Shown here one piece after another: positions 8,201 through 17,479 of a stretch of 33,367 bases of DNA. Positions within the stretch are counted from its first letter, which is position 1. The number at the start of each line of letters is the position of its first letter. The notes under the pieces are model-generated. The model worked only from the letters and a program-made list of their open reading frames with translations, made no database searches and was not told the origin of the DNA. Source of the stretch: Desulfobacterales bacterium (GTDB lineage: Bacteria > Desulfobacterota > Desulfobacteria > Desulfobacterales > SpSt-501); NCBI GenBank assembly GCA_025454255.1, contig JALOOU010000027.1, forward strand, positions 1-33,367. The letters run 5' to 3'. The position numbers and the translations under genes are program-made.

Positions 8201-9338
8201 TGGCTGAGATCTCATCACGCTCGCTGCGGTTGATGGCCTCGATGTGCGTTTCCATCACCCGGCGCAGCGCCGGGTGATGGAAACGGTGCAGGCTGTGGTT
8301 GGCTATGAGCCTAAACCCCCTCCGCAGCTTGTGCCCTCCCCCGGCGCCCGGGTCAAACAACCGGATTCCGTGTGCGATGGCCCACTCGATCGGGCGATAG
8401 TAACAGGCCTCGAAGTGCAGGCAGTCTGTCTTCTGGAGGCTTCCCCAGTAGCGCCCGTATAGCCTCTCGCCCTTGGCGACGCACATGGACATGGCGAGCG
8501 GCATCCCCCCGCTCGCCCGGCTGCGGGCGACCGCGAAGACCAGCCGATGCCCGAACCGTTCGGGCAGCAGCCTGAAAAATTCCGGTGTCAGGTATTTGCA
8601 CCCCCATGGACCGAACTGATCGTTGGTGCGGGCGTAGTAGCGGTACATGACCTCGTAATGGGATCGCTGCAGATGACCTCCCGCAATCATATCCACGGAT
8701 ATGCCCTGGCTCCTAAGCCGCGAGCGCTCGCGGCGGATATTTCGGCGCTGGTTGGAGTTGAACCTGGCCAGGTAGTCGTTGAAATCGTGGAAGTTTTCAT
8801 TGACCCAGGCAAAGCTGGGATGAACCCACGGGCAGTAGCCCCGGCGTGAGACCGATTCGGCCCACAGCGGGTCGGAAAACAGGAAGCTTGCGCCCGCCAA
8901 CTGGTGCCGGCGGCAAAATTCCTCGATCTCATTCAGCATCCATCCGGTCAGCACCTGCTCGTCCACACCCGCCGCCGTCAGGAAGCGATACCCGATCAGC
9001 GGGGTGAACGGGCTCATACCGACCAGCTTCGGGTAGTAGCTCACTCCCAGTCGCCCGGCCAGCTCCGCCCACGCGTGGTCGAACACGAACTCACCGGCAC
9101 TGTGGCGTTTGATGTAAAGGGGGGCCGCGGCTATCAGTTCGCCGCCCGACCAAACCGTCAGGTGGCGCGGGGCCCAGCCGTTTTGGGGGGCGGCGCTGCC
9201 GGATGCCTCCATCAGCCAGAGCCAGTCCCATTCCAAAAAGGGGGTCTGCATCGGTTGTGCGAGCCGATCCCAGGCGTCGCGGTCGATCGCGGCGATCTGC
9301 GGGATCCAACGCATTTCAAGGGAGGAGGGGCGGCTCAT
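8163..9338 (-). CDS. FemAB/GNAT-like peptidogalycan biosynthesis protein (COG3146, DUF482)
   Basis: The 391-residue cytoplasmic protein belongs to the COG3146/PF04339 group of GNAT-fold proteins related to FemAB aminoacyl transferases. Diagnostic stretches are FLEWDWLWLMEASGSA near the N-terminus, PLYIKRHSAGEFVFDHAWAE, the basic FNSNQRRNIRRERSRL, and the C-terminal YYRPIEWAIAHGIRLFDPGA followed by GGHKLRRGF. Family members are annotated as peptidogalycan or cell-envelope biosynthesis proteins, but the acceptor is not established. The length is typical. The ATG at 9338 has only a weak ribosome site. It overlaps the DUF3568 gene tail to tail and diverges from the FmdB/Fur operon. Confidence 0.88.
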   Translation of the reverse strand: MSRPSSLEMRWIPQIAAIDRDAWDRLAQPMQTPFLEWDWLWLMEASGSAAPQNGWAPRHLTVWSGGELIAAAPLYIKRHSAGEFVFDHAWAELAGRLGVSYYPKLVGMSPFTPLIGYRFLTAAGVDEQVLTGWMLNEIEEFCRRHQLAGASFLFSDPLWAESVSRRGYCPWVHPSFAWVNENFHDFNDYLARFNSNQRRNIRRERSRLRSQGISVDMIAGGHLQRSHYEVMYRYYARTNDQFGPWGCKYLTPEFFRLLPERFGHRLVFAVARSRASGGMPLAMSMCVAKGERLYGRYWGSLQKTDCLHFEACYYRPIEWAIAHGIRLFDPGAGGGHKLRRGFRLIANHSLHRFHHPALRRVMETHIEAINRSERDEISAINRELPLRRQTR

Positions 9339-9487
9339 GCGTGAACCTTGTTTGGCCGGTGCGCCTTGCAGGCCAGCCTGGGGCAGCGCTGCGTCAGCGA
9401 GTCAGTTCAGATTTTAAAGCCAATAATAGAGCGCTCCTCTGTGGCTGTCATCCGCCGACAACCGGACGCCGCCTATTTGATGAATCC

Positions 9488-9515
9488 TTGACATTCGCGG
9501 CGGCATAGATAAAAT
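9488..9515 (+). promoter_or_regulatory. Sigma-70 promoter of the FmdB-like/Fur-FeoA operon
   Basis: TTGACA (9488-9493) and TAAAAT (9510-9515) with a 16-base spacer place the start near 9522, about 34 bases before the first ATG. The AT-rich stretch across the -10 and start region (about 9505-9540) is where a Fur site would be expected if the operon were autoregulated, but I do not see a convincing 19-bp Fur box. Confidence 0.65.
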
Positions 9516-9555
9516 CTTCTTTTGATTCTAAATTGCATTAGCGAGGTCGAACGCC

Positions 9556-9801
9556 ATGCCGATTTTTGAGTTTCGCTGCATCGACTGCAACGAGTGTTTT
9601 GAAATTCTCGTGATGGCTCGGGATGAGGAGGTCGATTTGCGCTGCCCGAAGTGCGCCTCGCAAGAGATCGAGCGGATCATGAGCAAATCCTGTTTCGCCA
9701 TGGGCGAGGGCGGCGGCAAGCGCCAGGGGGTTTCGGTCCAGGACCGCAGCTGTTCCGGCGGGTCGTGCACGACCTGGGAAATTCCCGGCCACTCGCGCTG
9801 A
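9556..9801 (+). CDS. FmdB-family zinc ribbon regulatory protein
   Basis: The 81-residue protein opens with the FmdB signature MPIFEFRCIDCNECFE. It carries two Cys pairs, CIDC (9-12) and CPKC near 36-39, that form a zinc ribbon. The tail is Gly/Ser-rich with extra cysteines (SCFAMGEGGGK, RSCSGGSC). FmdB-type proteins are annotated as putative regulators, named for a gene linked to formamide/amide metabolism; the actual role is unclear. It is the first gene after the promoter at 9488-9515 and precedes the Fur-FeoA gene by 24 bases. Confidence 0.88.
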   Translation: MPIFEFRCIDCNECFEILVMARDEEVDLRCPKCASQEIERIMSKSCFAMGEGGGKRQGVSVQDRSCSGGSCTTWEIPGHSR

Positions 9802-9825
9802 ACGGGCTTACAGACGTCGAACCCC

Positions 9826-10503
9826 ATGCAACGAATCCACTCCCAAGAAAAAGAGCAGTTCAAGAAGCTCTTCAGCCGCGAATACCCCGAAAACTTCGAA
9901 GAGCGCTTCAAGGTGCTCGAAGTGTTCCTCGCGACGGAGAAGCACCTCACCTGCGAGGAGCTCTGCCAGATCCTGGCCGCCCGCGGCGAGCCGCTCGCAC
10001 CGGAGTTCGTGCGTGAAACCCTGAAACTGCTCAGCCGGTTCGGCTTTGCACGCCAGAGCCGCTTCGACAACGGCGAGGTCCGCTACGAGCACCACCACCT
10101 GGGCCAGCACCACGACCACATGATCTGCACCAAGTGCGGCAAGATCATCGAGTTCAAGGAGGAACGGCTGGAGGAGGCTCAAATCCGGGTTGCGGCCGCC
10201 CATGGGTTTCACATGCTGCAGCACCGCATGGAAATCTACGGGATCTGCGCGGAGTGCATGCGCGAGCGCCGCCGGCGGATGCCGCTGACCCTGGCCAAAT
10301 CGGGCGAAGCGCTGCTCATCCGTGACATCAGCGGCGGCGCGGCCTCCCGCTTGCGGCTCATGACCATGGGGCTGCGGGAGGGGGACCGGATCGAGGTGAT
10401 CAGCAACAACGGCCAGGGGCAGCTGGCCGTCTCGGTCGATATGAAGCGCTACGCGATCGGCCGCGGGCTGGCCCAGAAAATCATCGTGGAGCCGGCCAAA
10501 TGA
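9826..10503 (+). CDS. Fur-family metalloregulator fused to a FeoA domain
   Basis: The 225-residue protein has two parts. Residues about 10-148 form a Fur protein: winged helix (LTCEELCQILAARG, FVRETLKLLSRFGFA), the metal site HHLGQHHDHMICTKCGK with H95, H96, H98 and C101-x2-C104, and the second structural Cys pair C141-x2-C144. Residues about 153-225 form a FeoA/SH3-like domain (PLTLAKSGEALLIRDISGG, RLMTMGLREGDRIEV, YAIGRGLAQKIIVEP). Fur represses iron-uptake genes when loaded with Fe(II); FeoA is normally a separate small partner of the FeoB iron transporter. No feoB is present here. The frame is continuous with no stop between the parts. Its stop overlaps the radical SAM start (ATGA). There is no strong ribosome site, so translation may depend on the FmdB-like gene upstream. 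Confidence 0.9.
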   Translation: MQRIHSQEKEQFKKLFSREYPENFEERFKVLEVFLATEKHLTCEELCQILAARGEPLAPEFVRETLKLLSRFGFARQSRFDNGEVRYEHHHLGQHHDHMICTKCGKIIEFKEERLEEAQIRVAAAHGFHMLQHRMEIYGICAECMRERRRRMPLTLAKSGEALLIRDISGGAASRLRLMTMGLREGDRIEVISNNGQGQLAVSVDMKRYAIGRGLAQKIIVEPAK

Positions 10504-11474
10504 TCAGCCCCGGTCCTTTCAGCCGCCAGGCCGCCATGACCCGTTCGCCCGATCCGGGCTACATCGCCAGCTACGCGAACGGCCGCCTGCGGCAGCAGAG
10601 CGACCGAGCGCTGTCGGGGCTCTCCCGATGCACCCTGTGCCCGCGCGGCTGTCGGGTCGACCGGGTCGCCGGCGAGCTGGGGGTCTGCCGTACCGGCCGC
10701 TTCGCCCGGGTCGCCAGCTTCACCCCGCATTTCGGCGAGGAGCGCCCGCTGGTGGGCAATTTGGGCTCGGGCACCATTTTTTTCACGCACTGCAACCTGC
10801 TGTGCCTGTTCTGCCAGAATTTCGAGATCAGCCACGAGGGCGCCGGCGAAGAGGTCTCCGACGAAGAGTTGGCAGCGATGATGATCGCCCTTCAGGAGCA
10901 GGGCTGCCACAACATCAACTTCGTCAGCCCCTCGCACGTGGTCCCGCAGATATTAAAGGCGCTGGAGATCGCTGTTGCGATGGGTCTGCGGGTGCCGCTT
11001 GTTTTCAACACGGGCGGCTACGACCTGCCGGAAACGCTGGAGCTGCTGGAAGGGGTGGTTGACATCTACATGCCCGATTTCAAGTTCTGGGACGCCGGCA
11101 TTGCGGAACGGGCCTGCCAGGCAGCAGATTACCCTCAGGTGGTGCAGGCGGCGATCAGGGAAATGCACCGCCAGGTGGGGGACCTCGCGCTGGATGAAGA
11201 CGGCATCGCCCGCCGCGGGCTCCTGGTCCGCCACTTGGTGTTGCCCGGGGGCTTGGCGGGAACTCGCCAGGTGATGCGGTTCATCGCCGGCGAGATTTCG
11301 CGCGACACCTATGTCAATGTGATGTCCCAATACCGGCCCTGCGGCAGGGCGCACACGCTCAAGGGTCTGCACAACCGGCTGACGCCGGCCGAATACCATG
11401 CCGCCGTCCAAGCGGCGCTCGATGAGGGCATCCACCGGCTCGACAGCCTGAACCGCGGCCGGCGCCGGCAGTGA
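10500..11474 (+). CDS. PflX-like radical SAM protein (COG1313)
   Basis: The 324-residue protein has a radical SAM core with C98-x3-C102-x2-C105 in FTHCNLLCLFCQNFEIS, binding a 4Fe-4S cluster that cleaves SAM. An N-terminal extension carries four more cysteines (C44, C47, C51, C63 in CTLCPRGC...GVC), typical of the PflX/COG1313 group. Downstream the conserved strands FNTGGYD, DIYMPDFKFWD and VNVMSQYRPCG are present. The group resembles pyruvate formate-lyase activating enzymes, but its substrate is unknown and no glycyl-radical enzyme is encoded in the window. The start ATG overlaps the fur-feoA stop in ATGA; an internal Met at residue 13 is an alternative. Confidence 0.88.
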   Translation: MISPGPFSRQAAMTRSPDPGYIASYANGRLRQQSDRALSGLSRCTLCPRGCRVDRVAGELGVCRTGRFARVASFTPHFGEERPLVGNLGSGTIFFTHCNLLCLFCQNFEISHEGAGEEVSDEELAAMMIALQEQGCHNINFVSPSHVVPQILKALEIAVAMGLRVPLVFNTGGYDLPETLELLEGVVDIYMPDFKFWDAGIAERACQAADYPQVVQAAIREMHRQVGDLALDEDGIARRGLLVRHLVLPGGLAGTRQVMRFIAGEISRDTYVNVMSQYRPCGRAHTLKGLHNRLTPAEYHAAVQAALDEGIHRLDSLNRGRRRQ

Positions 11475-11482
11475 GACACCGA

Positions 11483-12118
11483 ATGGGACGCATTTTTGCC
11501 ATCGGCGACATTCACGGCTGCTACGACAAGCTGTGCGCCCTGCTGGACAAGATCCCCATCGACTGGTCGTGCGACCGGCTGCTGTTCATCGGGGATTACA
11601 TCGATCGAGGGCCCAACGCCTTCGATGTCGTGGAGCATTTGCTGAAGATTCAGGCCCGGCACCCGCAAACCGTCTTTCTGAAAGGCAACCACGAGGAGAT
11701 GCTGGCGGGCTACCTCTCGGGCCGGGACCGCATGAGCTATCTATACAACGGGGGGCGCCAGACGCTGGACAGCTATTTGCGCCGCGCGGCATCCTCGGCC
11801 GGGCAGCCGATTCCGCCGGAGCATCTGCGCTTCTTCAAAGGACTGGCCCTCTACCACGAGACGGCCGACACCATCTTCGTCCATGCCGGCCTGCGCCATG
11901 GCCTGCCGCTGAACCGGCAGTCACCGGATGATCTGCTCTGGATTCGGGAGAAGTTTATAAATTGTCCGGAACCCTACGAGAAGCGGGTGGTTTTCGGTCA
12001 CACCCCGTTCGAGGATCCCTGGGTGCAGCCGGACAAAATCGGCATCGACACCGGCGCGGTATACGGCAACCAGTTGACCTGCGTACAGCTGCCCGAAGTG
12101 GTCTTTTTTCAGGCCTGA
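11483..12118 (+). CDS. PP2A/ApaH-like serine/threonine metallophosphatase
   Basis: This calcineurin-type metallophosphoesterase has the full motif set: GDIHGCYDKL, GDYIDRGPNAF, LKGNHEEML, then FVHAGLRHG and FGHTPFEDP. These bind two metal ions. The family includes bacterial protein phosphatases and symmetrical Ap4A hydrolases; the length of 211 residues fits the small PrpA/PP2A-like type. A GTG at 11471 overlaps the radical SAM stop (GTGA) and would add four residues; I prefer the ATG at 11483, where family proteins begin. It is the fourth gene of the FmdB/Fur operon. The target is unknown. Confidence 0.88.
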   Translation: MGRIFAIGDIHGCYDKLCALLDKIPIDWSCDRLLFIGDYIDRGPNAFDVVEHLLKIQARHPQTVFLKGNHEEMLAGYLSGRDRMSYLYNGGRQTLDSYLRRAASSAGQPIPPEHLRFFKGLALYHETADTIFVHAGLRHGLPLNRQSPDDLLWIREKFINCPEPYEKRVVFGHTPFEDPWVQPDKIGIDTGAVYGNQLTCVQLPEVVFFQA

Positions 12119-12176
12119 GGCCGGCTGCGTCAAATTGGTGCCGATCCGGCCAGGTGCGGTCGAGAGGCGAGGCGTG

Positions 12177-12608
12177 ATGCGACAGGCAGTCTTAGCCGTT
12201 TTTTTTCTGCTCGGGGTGGTTGGCAGCGCCGGGGCGGCCGAGCGCATGGCGGTGAGCGCTTCGGATGCCAATGTCCGCTCCGGGCCCGGCCCAACCCAAG
12301 ATGTGCTCTGGAAGATCGAAAAATACCACCCGATCGAGGTACTCGAGGTTTCAGGGCCGTGGCTGCGGTTCAAGGACTTCGAAGGCGATGTGGGCTGGAT
12401 CCACAAATCCCTGGTGGACAAAACCCCGACGGTGATCGTCCGCCAGAGCGGGGCCCAGCTGCGCAACGGCCCCGGCACCGACCAACCGGTCCTGATCAAG
12501 CTCGACAAGGGCGTTCCCTTCAAGGTTCTCAAACGCGAGGGGCGCTGGATTCAGGTCGAGCATGCCGACGGAGACAAGGGCTGGATTCATGACTCGCTGG
12601 TGTGGTAG
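12177..12608 (+). CDS. Secreted protein with two bacterial SH3 domains
   Basis: This encodes 143 residues with an N-terminal signal peptide (MRQAVLAVFFLLGVVGSAGAA, cleavage after about residue 21) and two SH3b repeats. The first has SDANVRSGPGPTQDVLWKIE and GDVGWIHKSLV. The second has GAQLRNGPGTDQPVLIKLD and GDKGWIHDSLVW. Such domains usually bind peptidoglycan or other envelope ligands in the periplasm. The start is the ATG at 12177 because the signal begins there; a GAGGCGAGG lies just upstream. It lies 58 bases behind the phosphatase gene and may be the last gene of that operon, ending at the palindromic element at 12621. Confidence 0.88.
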   Translation: MRQAVLAVFFLLGVVGSAGAAERMAVSASDANVRSGPGPTQDVLWKIEKYHPIEVLEVSGPWLRFKDFEGDVGWIHKSLVDKTPTVIVRQSGAQLRNGPGTDQPVLIKLDKGVPFKVLKREGRWIQVEHADGDKGWIHDSLVW

Positions 12609-12620
12609 AAGACCACGTTT

Positions 12621-12749
12621 GACGACTTCCTAAAACCCCACTGTCTGCGTTGCGCCTCATCCCGTGGTCGCTGCGGTCCCGCCGTGGCGGGAACCGCCGC
12701 GCGATACGGGATTTGCGGACGCTGATCTTGGGCTTTTTACAACGTCGTC
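12621..12749. repeat. Imperfect palindromic intergenic element
   Basis: The outer arms match in inverted orientation: GACGACTTCCTAAAACCC at 12621-12638 against the complement of 12731-12749 (GACGACGTTGTAAAAAGCC). Inner arms repeat this with CTGCGTTGCG...ATCCCGT (to about 12665) against CAGCGTCCGC...ATCCCGT (complement of 12706-12725). The centre is a hairpin GCGGTCCCGCC/GGCGGGAACCGC (12673-12697). The nested layout resembles short interspersed palindromic repeats, and the phrase CTGCGTTGCGC is one I associate with repeats in Desulfobacterota genomes. It codes for nothing and fills the gap between the SH3 and PfkB genes, where it could also terminate transcription. No second copy is in this window. 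Confidence 0.6.
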
Positions 12750-12786
12750 TGTGTCGGGGACTTTTTTCGAGCCCATCAAGTTTGCC

Positions 12787-13824
12787 ATGAAAGAGGAAAA
12801 GAAGATCGCTGCCGACCGGCCCGCGCGGGCGGCCAGCCGCCTGCTCGTGGGGGTCGGCTCGGCGCTGGTGGATATCCTGACCCACGCGGACGACGCTTTT
12901 CTGGAGGCGGCCGGCGCTCTGAAGGGCGGCATGGTCTATGTGGACCGGGAGCACATCGAACAGACCCTGTCACGCGCTGCCGGCACCCCCGCCGTGGTTC
13001 CAGGCGGTTCGGCCTGCAACACCGTGGTGGGCGTGAGCCGGTTGGGCGGGCAGGCGCGCTTCGTCGGCAAACGCGGCAACGGCGCCATGGGCGATTTTTT
13101 CGAAAATGCCCTGCGCGCCCACAACGTGGAGCCTCGGCTCTTGCGCTCCGACACCTCAACCGGCCGGGTGCTCTCCATCATCACGCCCGATGCCCAGAGG
13201 TCCATGTTCACCTTTCTGGGTGCGGCCGCGGAAAGCCGGCCGGAGGACATCGTGGCGGAGCTGTTCCATGAGGCGGCGATCGTGCACCTGGAGGGCTATC
13301 TTCTGTTCAACCCGGAGTTCATGCGCAAGGCGCTGGCCTTGGCCAAGGCGGCCGGGGCCAGGGTGTCGCTCGACCTTGCCAGCTACAACGTGGTGCAGGA
13401 ATCCCGGGGGTTTTTGGGCGAGCTCGTCGAACGGTATGTGGACATCCTGCTGGCCAACGAGGACGAAGCTCGGGCCTACACGGGGGAGAGCGAGCCGGGG
13501 GCGGCCCTCAGGGCGCTTGGCCGGGGAGTGGAGATCGCGGTGTTGAAAACCGGCGAGCGCGGCAGCCTGATCAGCGCCGCAGGGCGGGTCATCGCCGTTG
13601 CCGCCGCCGGCGACGGCCGACCGGCCGTAGACACCACCGGGGCCGGGGATCTCTGGGCTTCCGGTTTTCTCTATGGTTTGGTGGAAGGCTATCCCCTGGA
13701 ACAATGCGGCGCGCTGGGATCGGCCTGCGGGTACGAGGTCTGCCAGGTGGTCGGCGCCAGCATCCCGGAGCACGGCTGGGAGCGCATCCGCACCCTGATC
13801 GAAAACCAGAAACCTCAGCGGTGA
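12787..13824 (+). CDS. PfkB-family carbohydrate/nucleoside kinase, adenosine-kinase-like
   Basis: The 345-residue protein is a ribokinase/PfkB-fold sugar or nucleoside kinase. It shows the N-terminal VGVGSALVDILTHAD, the glycine-rich substrate loop VVPGGSACNTVVGVSRLGG, ANEDEARAYTGE, and the C-terminal ATP/anion-hole signature DTTGAGDLWASGF with the catalytic Asp in GAGD. The closest group appears to be adenosine kinase-like proteins of Desulfobacterota and Bacteroidetes. It is predicted to be cytoplasmic; the substrate remains open (adenosine, inosine or a sugar). I start at the ATG at 12787; the frame is open upstream through the palindromic element, but that part does not look coding. Confidence 0.88.
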   Translation: MKEEKKIAADRPARAASRLLVGVGSALVDILTHADDAFLEAAGALKGGMVYVDREHIEQTLSRAAGTPAVVPGGSACNTVVGVSRLGGQARFVGKRGNGAMGDFFENALRAHNVEPRLLRSDTSTGRVLSIITPDAQRSMFTFLGAAAESRPEDIVAELFHEAAIVHLEGYLLFNPEFMRKALALAKAAGARVSLDLASYNVVQESRGFLGELVERYVDILLANEDEARAYTGESEPGAALRALGRGVEIAVLKTGERGSLISAAGRVIAVAAAGDGRPAVDTTGAGDLWASGFLYGLVEGYPLEQCGALGSACGYEVCQVVGASIPEHGWERIRTLIENQKPQR

Positions 13825-13916
13825 GCCGGCCGATCCTCGCTGCGCAACGGCCGGGCTACACCCACCGGATGCGGACGGCGCCGGCGGCTTCGCCCGGAAA
13901 GTGTCAAGGAGGCATT

Positions 13917-14595
13917 GTGGCGGCAGCCAAAAAGAAATCGCGCAAAGAACTGTTGAAGGAACCGGATGTGGTCCTGACCTGGTCGACCCGGCTTTTGGCT
14001 GCGGTGGCCGCGCACAAGAACGCGATCGCAATTGGCGTGATCGGCCTGCTGGCGGCGGCCGCCCTCTATTCCGGCTACCAGTACTACGTCCACCGTCAGG
14101 AAGCCCGGGCGGGGGTTCTGCTCCAAGAGGCGATGGCCAAATACGAGCGCCTGCGCGCGGGCGAATCCCCGGAAAAGGCGGCGAAGGCGGTGGCCGAGGA
14201 TTTCCAGCGCCTCATCGCCGATTACGGCAGCCGCGCAAACGGAGACACCGCGCGGTTGATCTATGGCAACATTTTGTACGAGGCGGGTGATTTCTCCCGG
14301 GCGGCGGAGCTGTACCGGGCGCTGCAAGCGCGTTTCGGCGAATTTCCGCTGGTCCGGTTCCAGGTCATTCAAAGCCTCGGCTACACCCTGGCCGCCCTGC
14401 AGGATGACGCAGGTGCGGCGCGCACCTTCGAAGCGGCGTTGGCGGTCGCCGATCCGCGCCTGGCCGACGGCGTGCTCTACCAGCTGGGGACGCTGTATGC
14501 CCGGTTGGGGCAGACCGAAAAAAGCACCGCCGCCTTCAAGCGGATCCTTGCCGACCACCCGGATTCCGCCTACGTCGCTATGGTCAAGGAGCGGG

Positions 14596-14606
<11 letters not shown>
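13917..14606 (+). CDS. YfgM-like membrane-anchored TPR protein
   Basis: The 229-residue protein has a basic cytoplasmic start (AAAKKKSRKELLKEPD), one membrane segment at about 36-54 (AIAIGVIGLLAAAALYSGY) and TPR-like helices in the periplasm (ANGDTARLIYGNILYEAGDF, QSLGYTLAALQDDAGAARTF, LYQLGTLYARLGQTEKSTAA). This matches the YfgM/PF09976 family, which in E. coli associates with SecYEG and periplasmic chaperones. I choose GTG at 13917 because AAGGAGG lies at 13906-13912, four bases upstream; the longer open frame starting upstream has no such site. Its last 11 bases overlap the convergent response-regulator gene. Confidence 0.82.
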
Positions 14607-15978
<1,372 letters not shown>

Positions 15979-15980
15979 GG

Positions 15981-17420
15981 CTAGGCCCTGCCCTCCGGCG
16001 GCTTCAGCGGCAGCGCCACGGTCGCCCGCGCACCGCGCGGGGTGCGGTTGGCGATGCCGATGCTCCCCCCGTGGGCTTCGATGATGTTTTTGACGATGCC
16101 AAGCCCCAGGCCGGTCCCCTTGTCCTTGGTGGTGAAGAAGGGGTCCCAGATTTTTTCCAGCAGCTCCTCGGGGACGCCGGCCCCCTCGTCCTCGATTTCA
16201 AGCCTCAGGCTCTGGTTGGCTGCGTAGAGCCTGACCCCGATCTCCCCGCCCTCCGGCATGGCCTGCATGGCATTGATGAAAAGGTTCAGCAGGGATTGGT
16301 GCAGCATGGTGGCGTCCGCCAGGACCGCGGGCAGCGGGCGGCGGTAGTCCTTGCGGATCGTGTAGCGCTTGCCTTCGATCTGGGGGGCCAGGAAGGCGAG
16401 GTTCTTCTCGATCACCTCCTCCACGCGGCAGTCGCTGAGTTTCGGGTTGCGCGGCCGGGCGTAGTTGATGAAGTCGGTGATGATGCCGTTCAACCGGGTG
16501 GCCTCTTCGATGATGATGTCCGGCATGGCGTTGGCAGGGTCCACCTGGGTCACCTTTTTCTTCAGCAGCTCGGCCGAGCTGCGGATGATGCCCAGCGGAT
16601 TGCGGATCTCGTGGGAGATGCTCGCCACCATCTCTCCCATGGCCGAGAGTTTCTCGGCGCGGTTCAGCTGCTCTTTGAGCTGCAGCCGCTCCGCGGCCCG
16701 TTTTTCGATGATGCTCTCCCCGCGCTTGACGACGAAGAGCAGCACCACGAACAGCGCCCCCATGAGGACGGTGCTGGTGATGACCAACAGGACCTGGATG
16801 CGGTAGATGGTCTGGTAGTCCGCGCTCAAGTCCTGGACGACCTCGATGACGCCCAACACCGTGTCCGTTATCCGGCCTAAAGGTTCTTCCCAGCGCAGGG
16901 GCGCAAATGTGACCAGTTGCACTTCGCGCGGAAACCCCAGCAGGATCTGTAGAAAGCTGCCGCGCTGGATCAGCTTGGAGGAGGTTTTGCCGGCCTTGGC
17001 CTGCTCCAGCGCGGTGCCCCCGATCGTGACCACCCCGATCCGCTGCTCCTCGAAGCTGTAGGAGATGGTGTTGTTCATGCTGTAGATATTGAGGTCCTGC
17101 ACCTTAAAGCTGTGCAGCGTGCTGCGGACCACCGTGTCCATGCGCTCGAACTGGTCCGGGTTTCTCAGCTGGACCCGCCCGAATTTCATCCCGATGGGCA
17201 CGATGAATTGCAGGAAGACCTGATGGTTCAGGTTCTCGATCAGCGCATGGGCGTAGTCCTCGCTTTTCTGGCGCTGCATGGCTTTTACCCAGTGCGTGTT
17301 CAGAATGGTCAGGATGAGGGTGACCAGAAAAATGACGACCAGCCCGGTAAAGGTGAAATACTTGACCAGCCGGAACGGCTTGATTCTCTCTTCGGGTAAC
17401 GGACGGTTCGCTTTGGCCAT
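15981..17420 (-). CDS. Two-component sensor histidine kinase, NtrB/PilS-like
   Basis: The 479-residue membrane kinase has two transmembrane helices, about 21-41 and 208-231, enclosing a periplasmic sensor domain of about 165 residues. A coiled linker leads to the DHp domain with H270 in SISHEIRNPLG. The HATPase domain has N-box NLFINAMQAMPEGG, DEGAG, FFTTKDKGTGLGLGIV and the closing GGSIGIANRT. The sensor region has no obvious ligand motif and only hydrophobic and charged residues. The start is the ATG at 17420 with GGGGGAAG upstream; a TTG six codons earlier is less likely. It is followed by the response regulator after two bases and driven by the promoter at 17451-17479. Confidence 0.92.
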   Translation of the reverse strand: MAKANRPLPEERIKPFRLVKYFTFTGLVVIFLVTLILTILNTHWVKAMQRQKSEDYAHALIENLNHQVFLQFIVPIGMKFGRVQLRNPDQFERMDTVVRSTLHSFKVQDLNIYSMNNTISYSFEEQRIGVVTIGGTALEQAKAGKTSSKLIQRGSFLQILLGFPREVQLVTFAPLRWEEPLGRITDTVLGVIEVVQDLSADYQTIYRIQVLLVITSTVLMGALFVVLLFVVKRGESIIEKRAAERLQLKEQLNRAEKLSAMGEMVASISHEIRNPLGIIRSSAELLKKKVTQVDPANAMPDIIIEEATRLNGIITDFINYARPRNPKLSDCRVEEVIEKNLAFLAPQIEGKRYTIRKDYRRPLPAVLADATMLHQSLLNLFINAMQAMPEGGEIGVRLYAANQSLRLEIEDEGAGVPEELLEKIWDPFFTTKDKGTGLGLGIVKNIIEAHGGSIGIANRTPRGARATVALPLKPPEGRA

Positions 17421-17450
17421 CGCCACTTCCCCCCGCAACGGATGGGGGTG

Positions 17451-17479
17451 ATTATAGAAACAATCTCAATTTGTTTCAA
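17451..17479 (-). promoter_or_regulatory. Consensus sigma-70 promoter of the histidine kinase operon
   Basis: On the minus strand TTGAAA (17474-17479) and a perfect TATAAT (17451-17456) are 17 bases apart. Transcription would begin near 17445, about 25 bases before the kinase ATG. Confidence 0.8.
17457..17477. promoter_or_regulatory. Operator-like inverted repeat inside the kinase promoter
   Basis: GAAACAA-N7-TTGTTTC occupies the entire spacer of the kinase promoter and part of its -35 box. A protein bound here would block RNA polymerase, so a repressor or autoregulatory site is likely. The binding protein is unknown. Confidence 0.5.

Noticed and set aside
9365-9400. TGGCC...TTGCA resembling a sigma-54 promoter upstream of the FmdB-like gene
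   Set aside because: The spacing between GG and GC is two bases too long; a better sigma-70 promoter lies at 9488-9515.
9505-9540. Possible Fur box over the Fur-FeoA operon promoter
   Set aside because: AT-rich and with short inverted AATC/GATT pieces, but no 7-1-7 or hexamer array close to the consensus.
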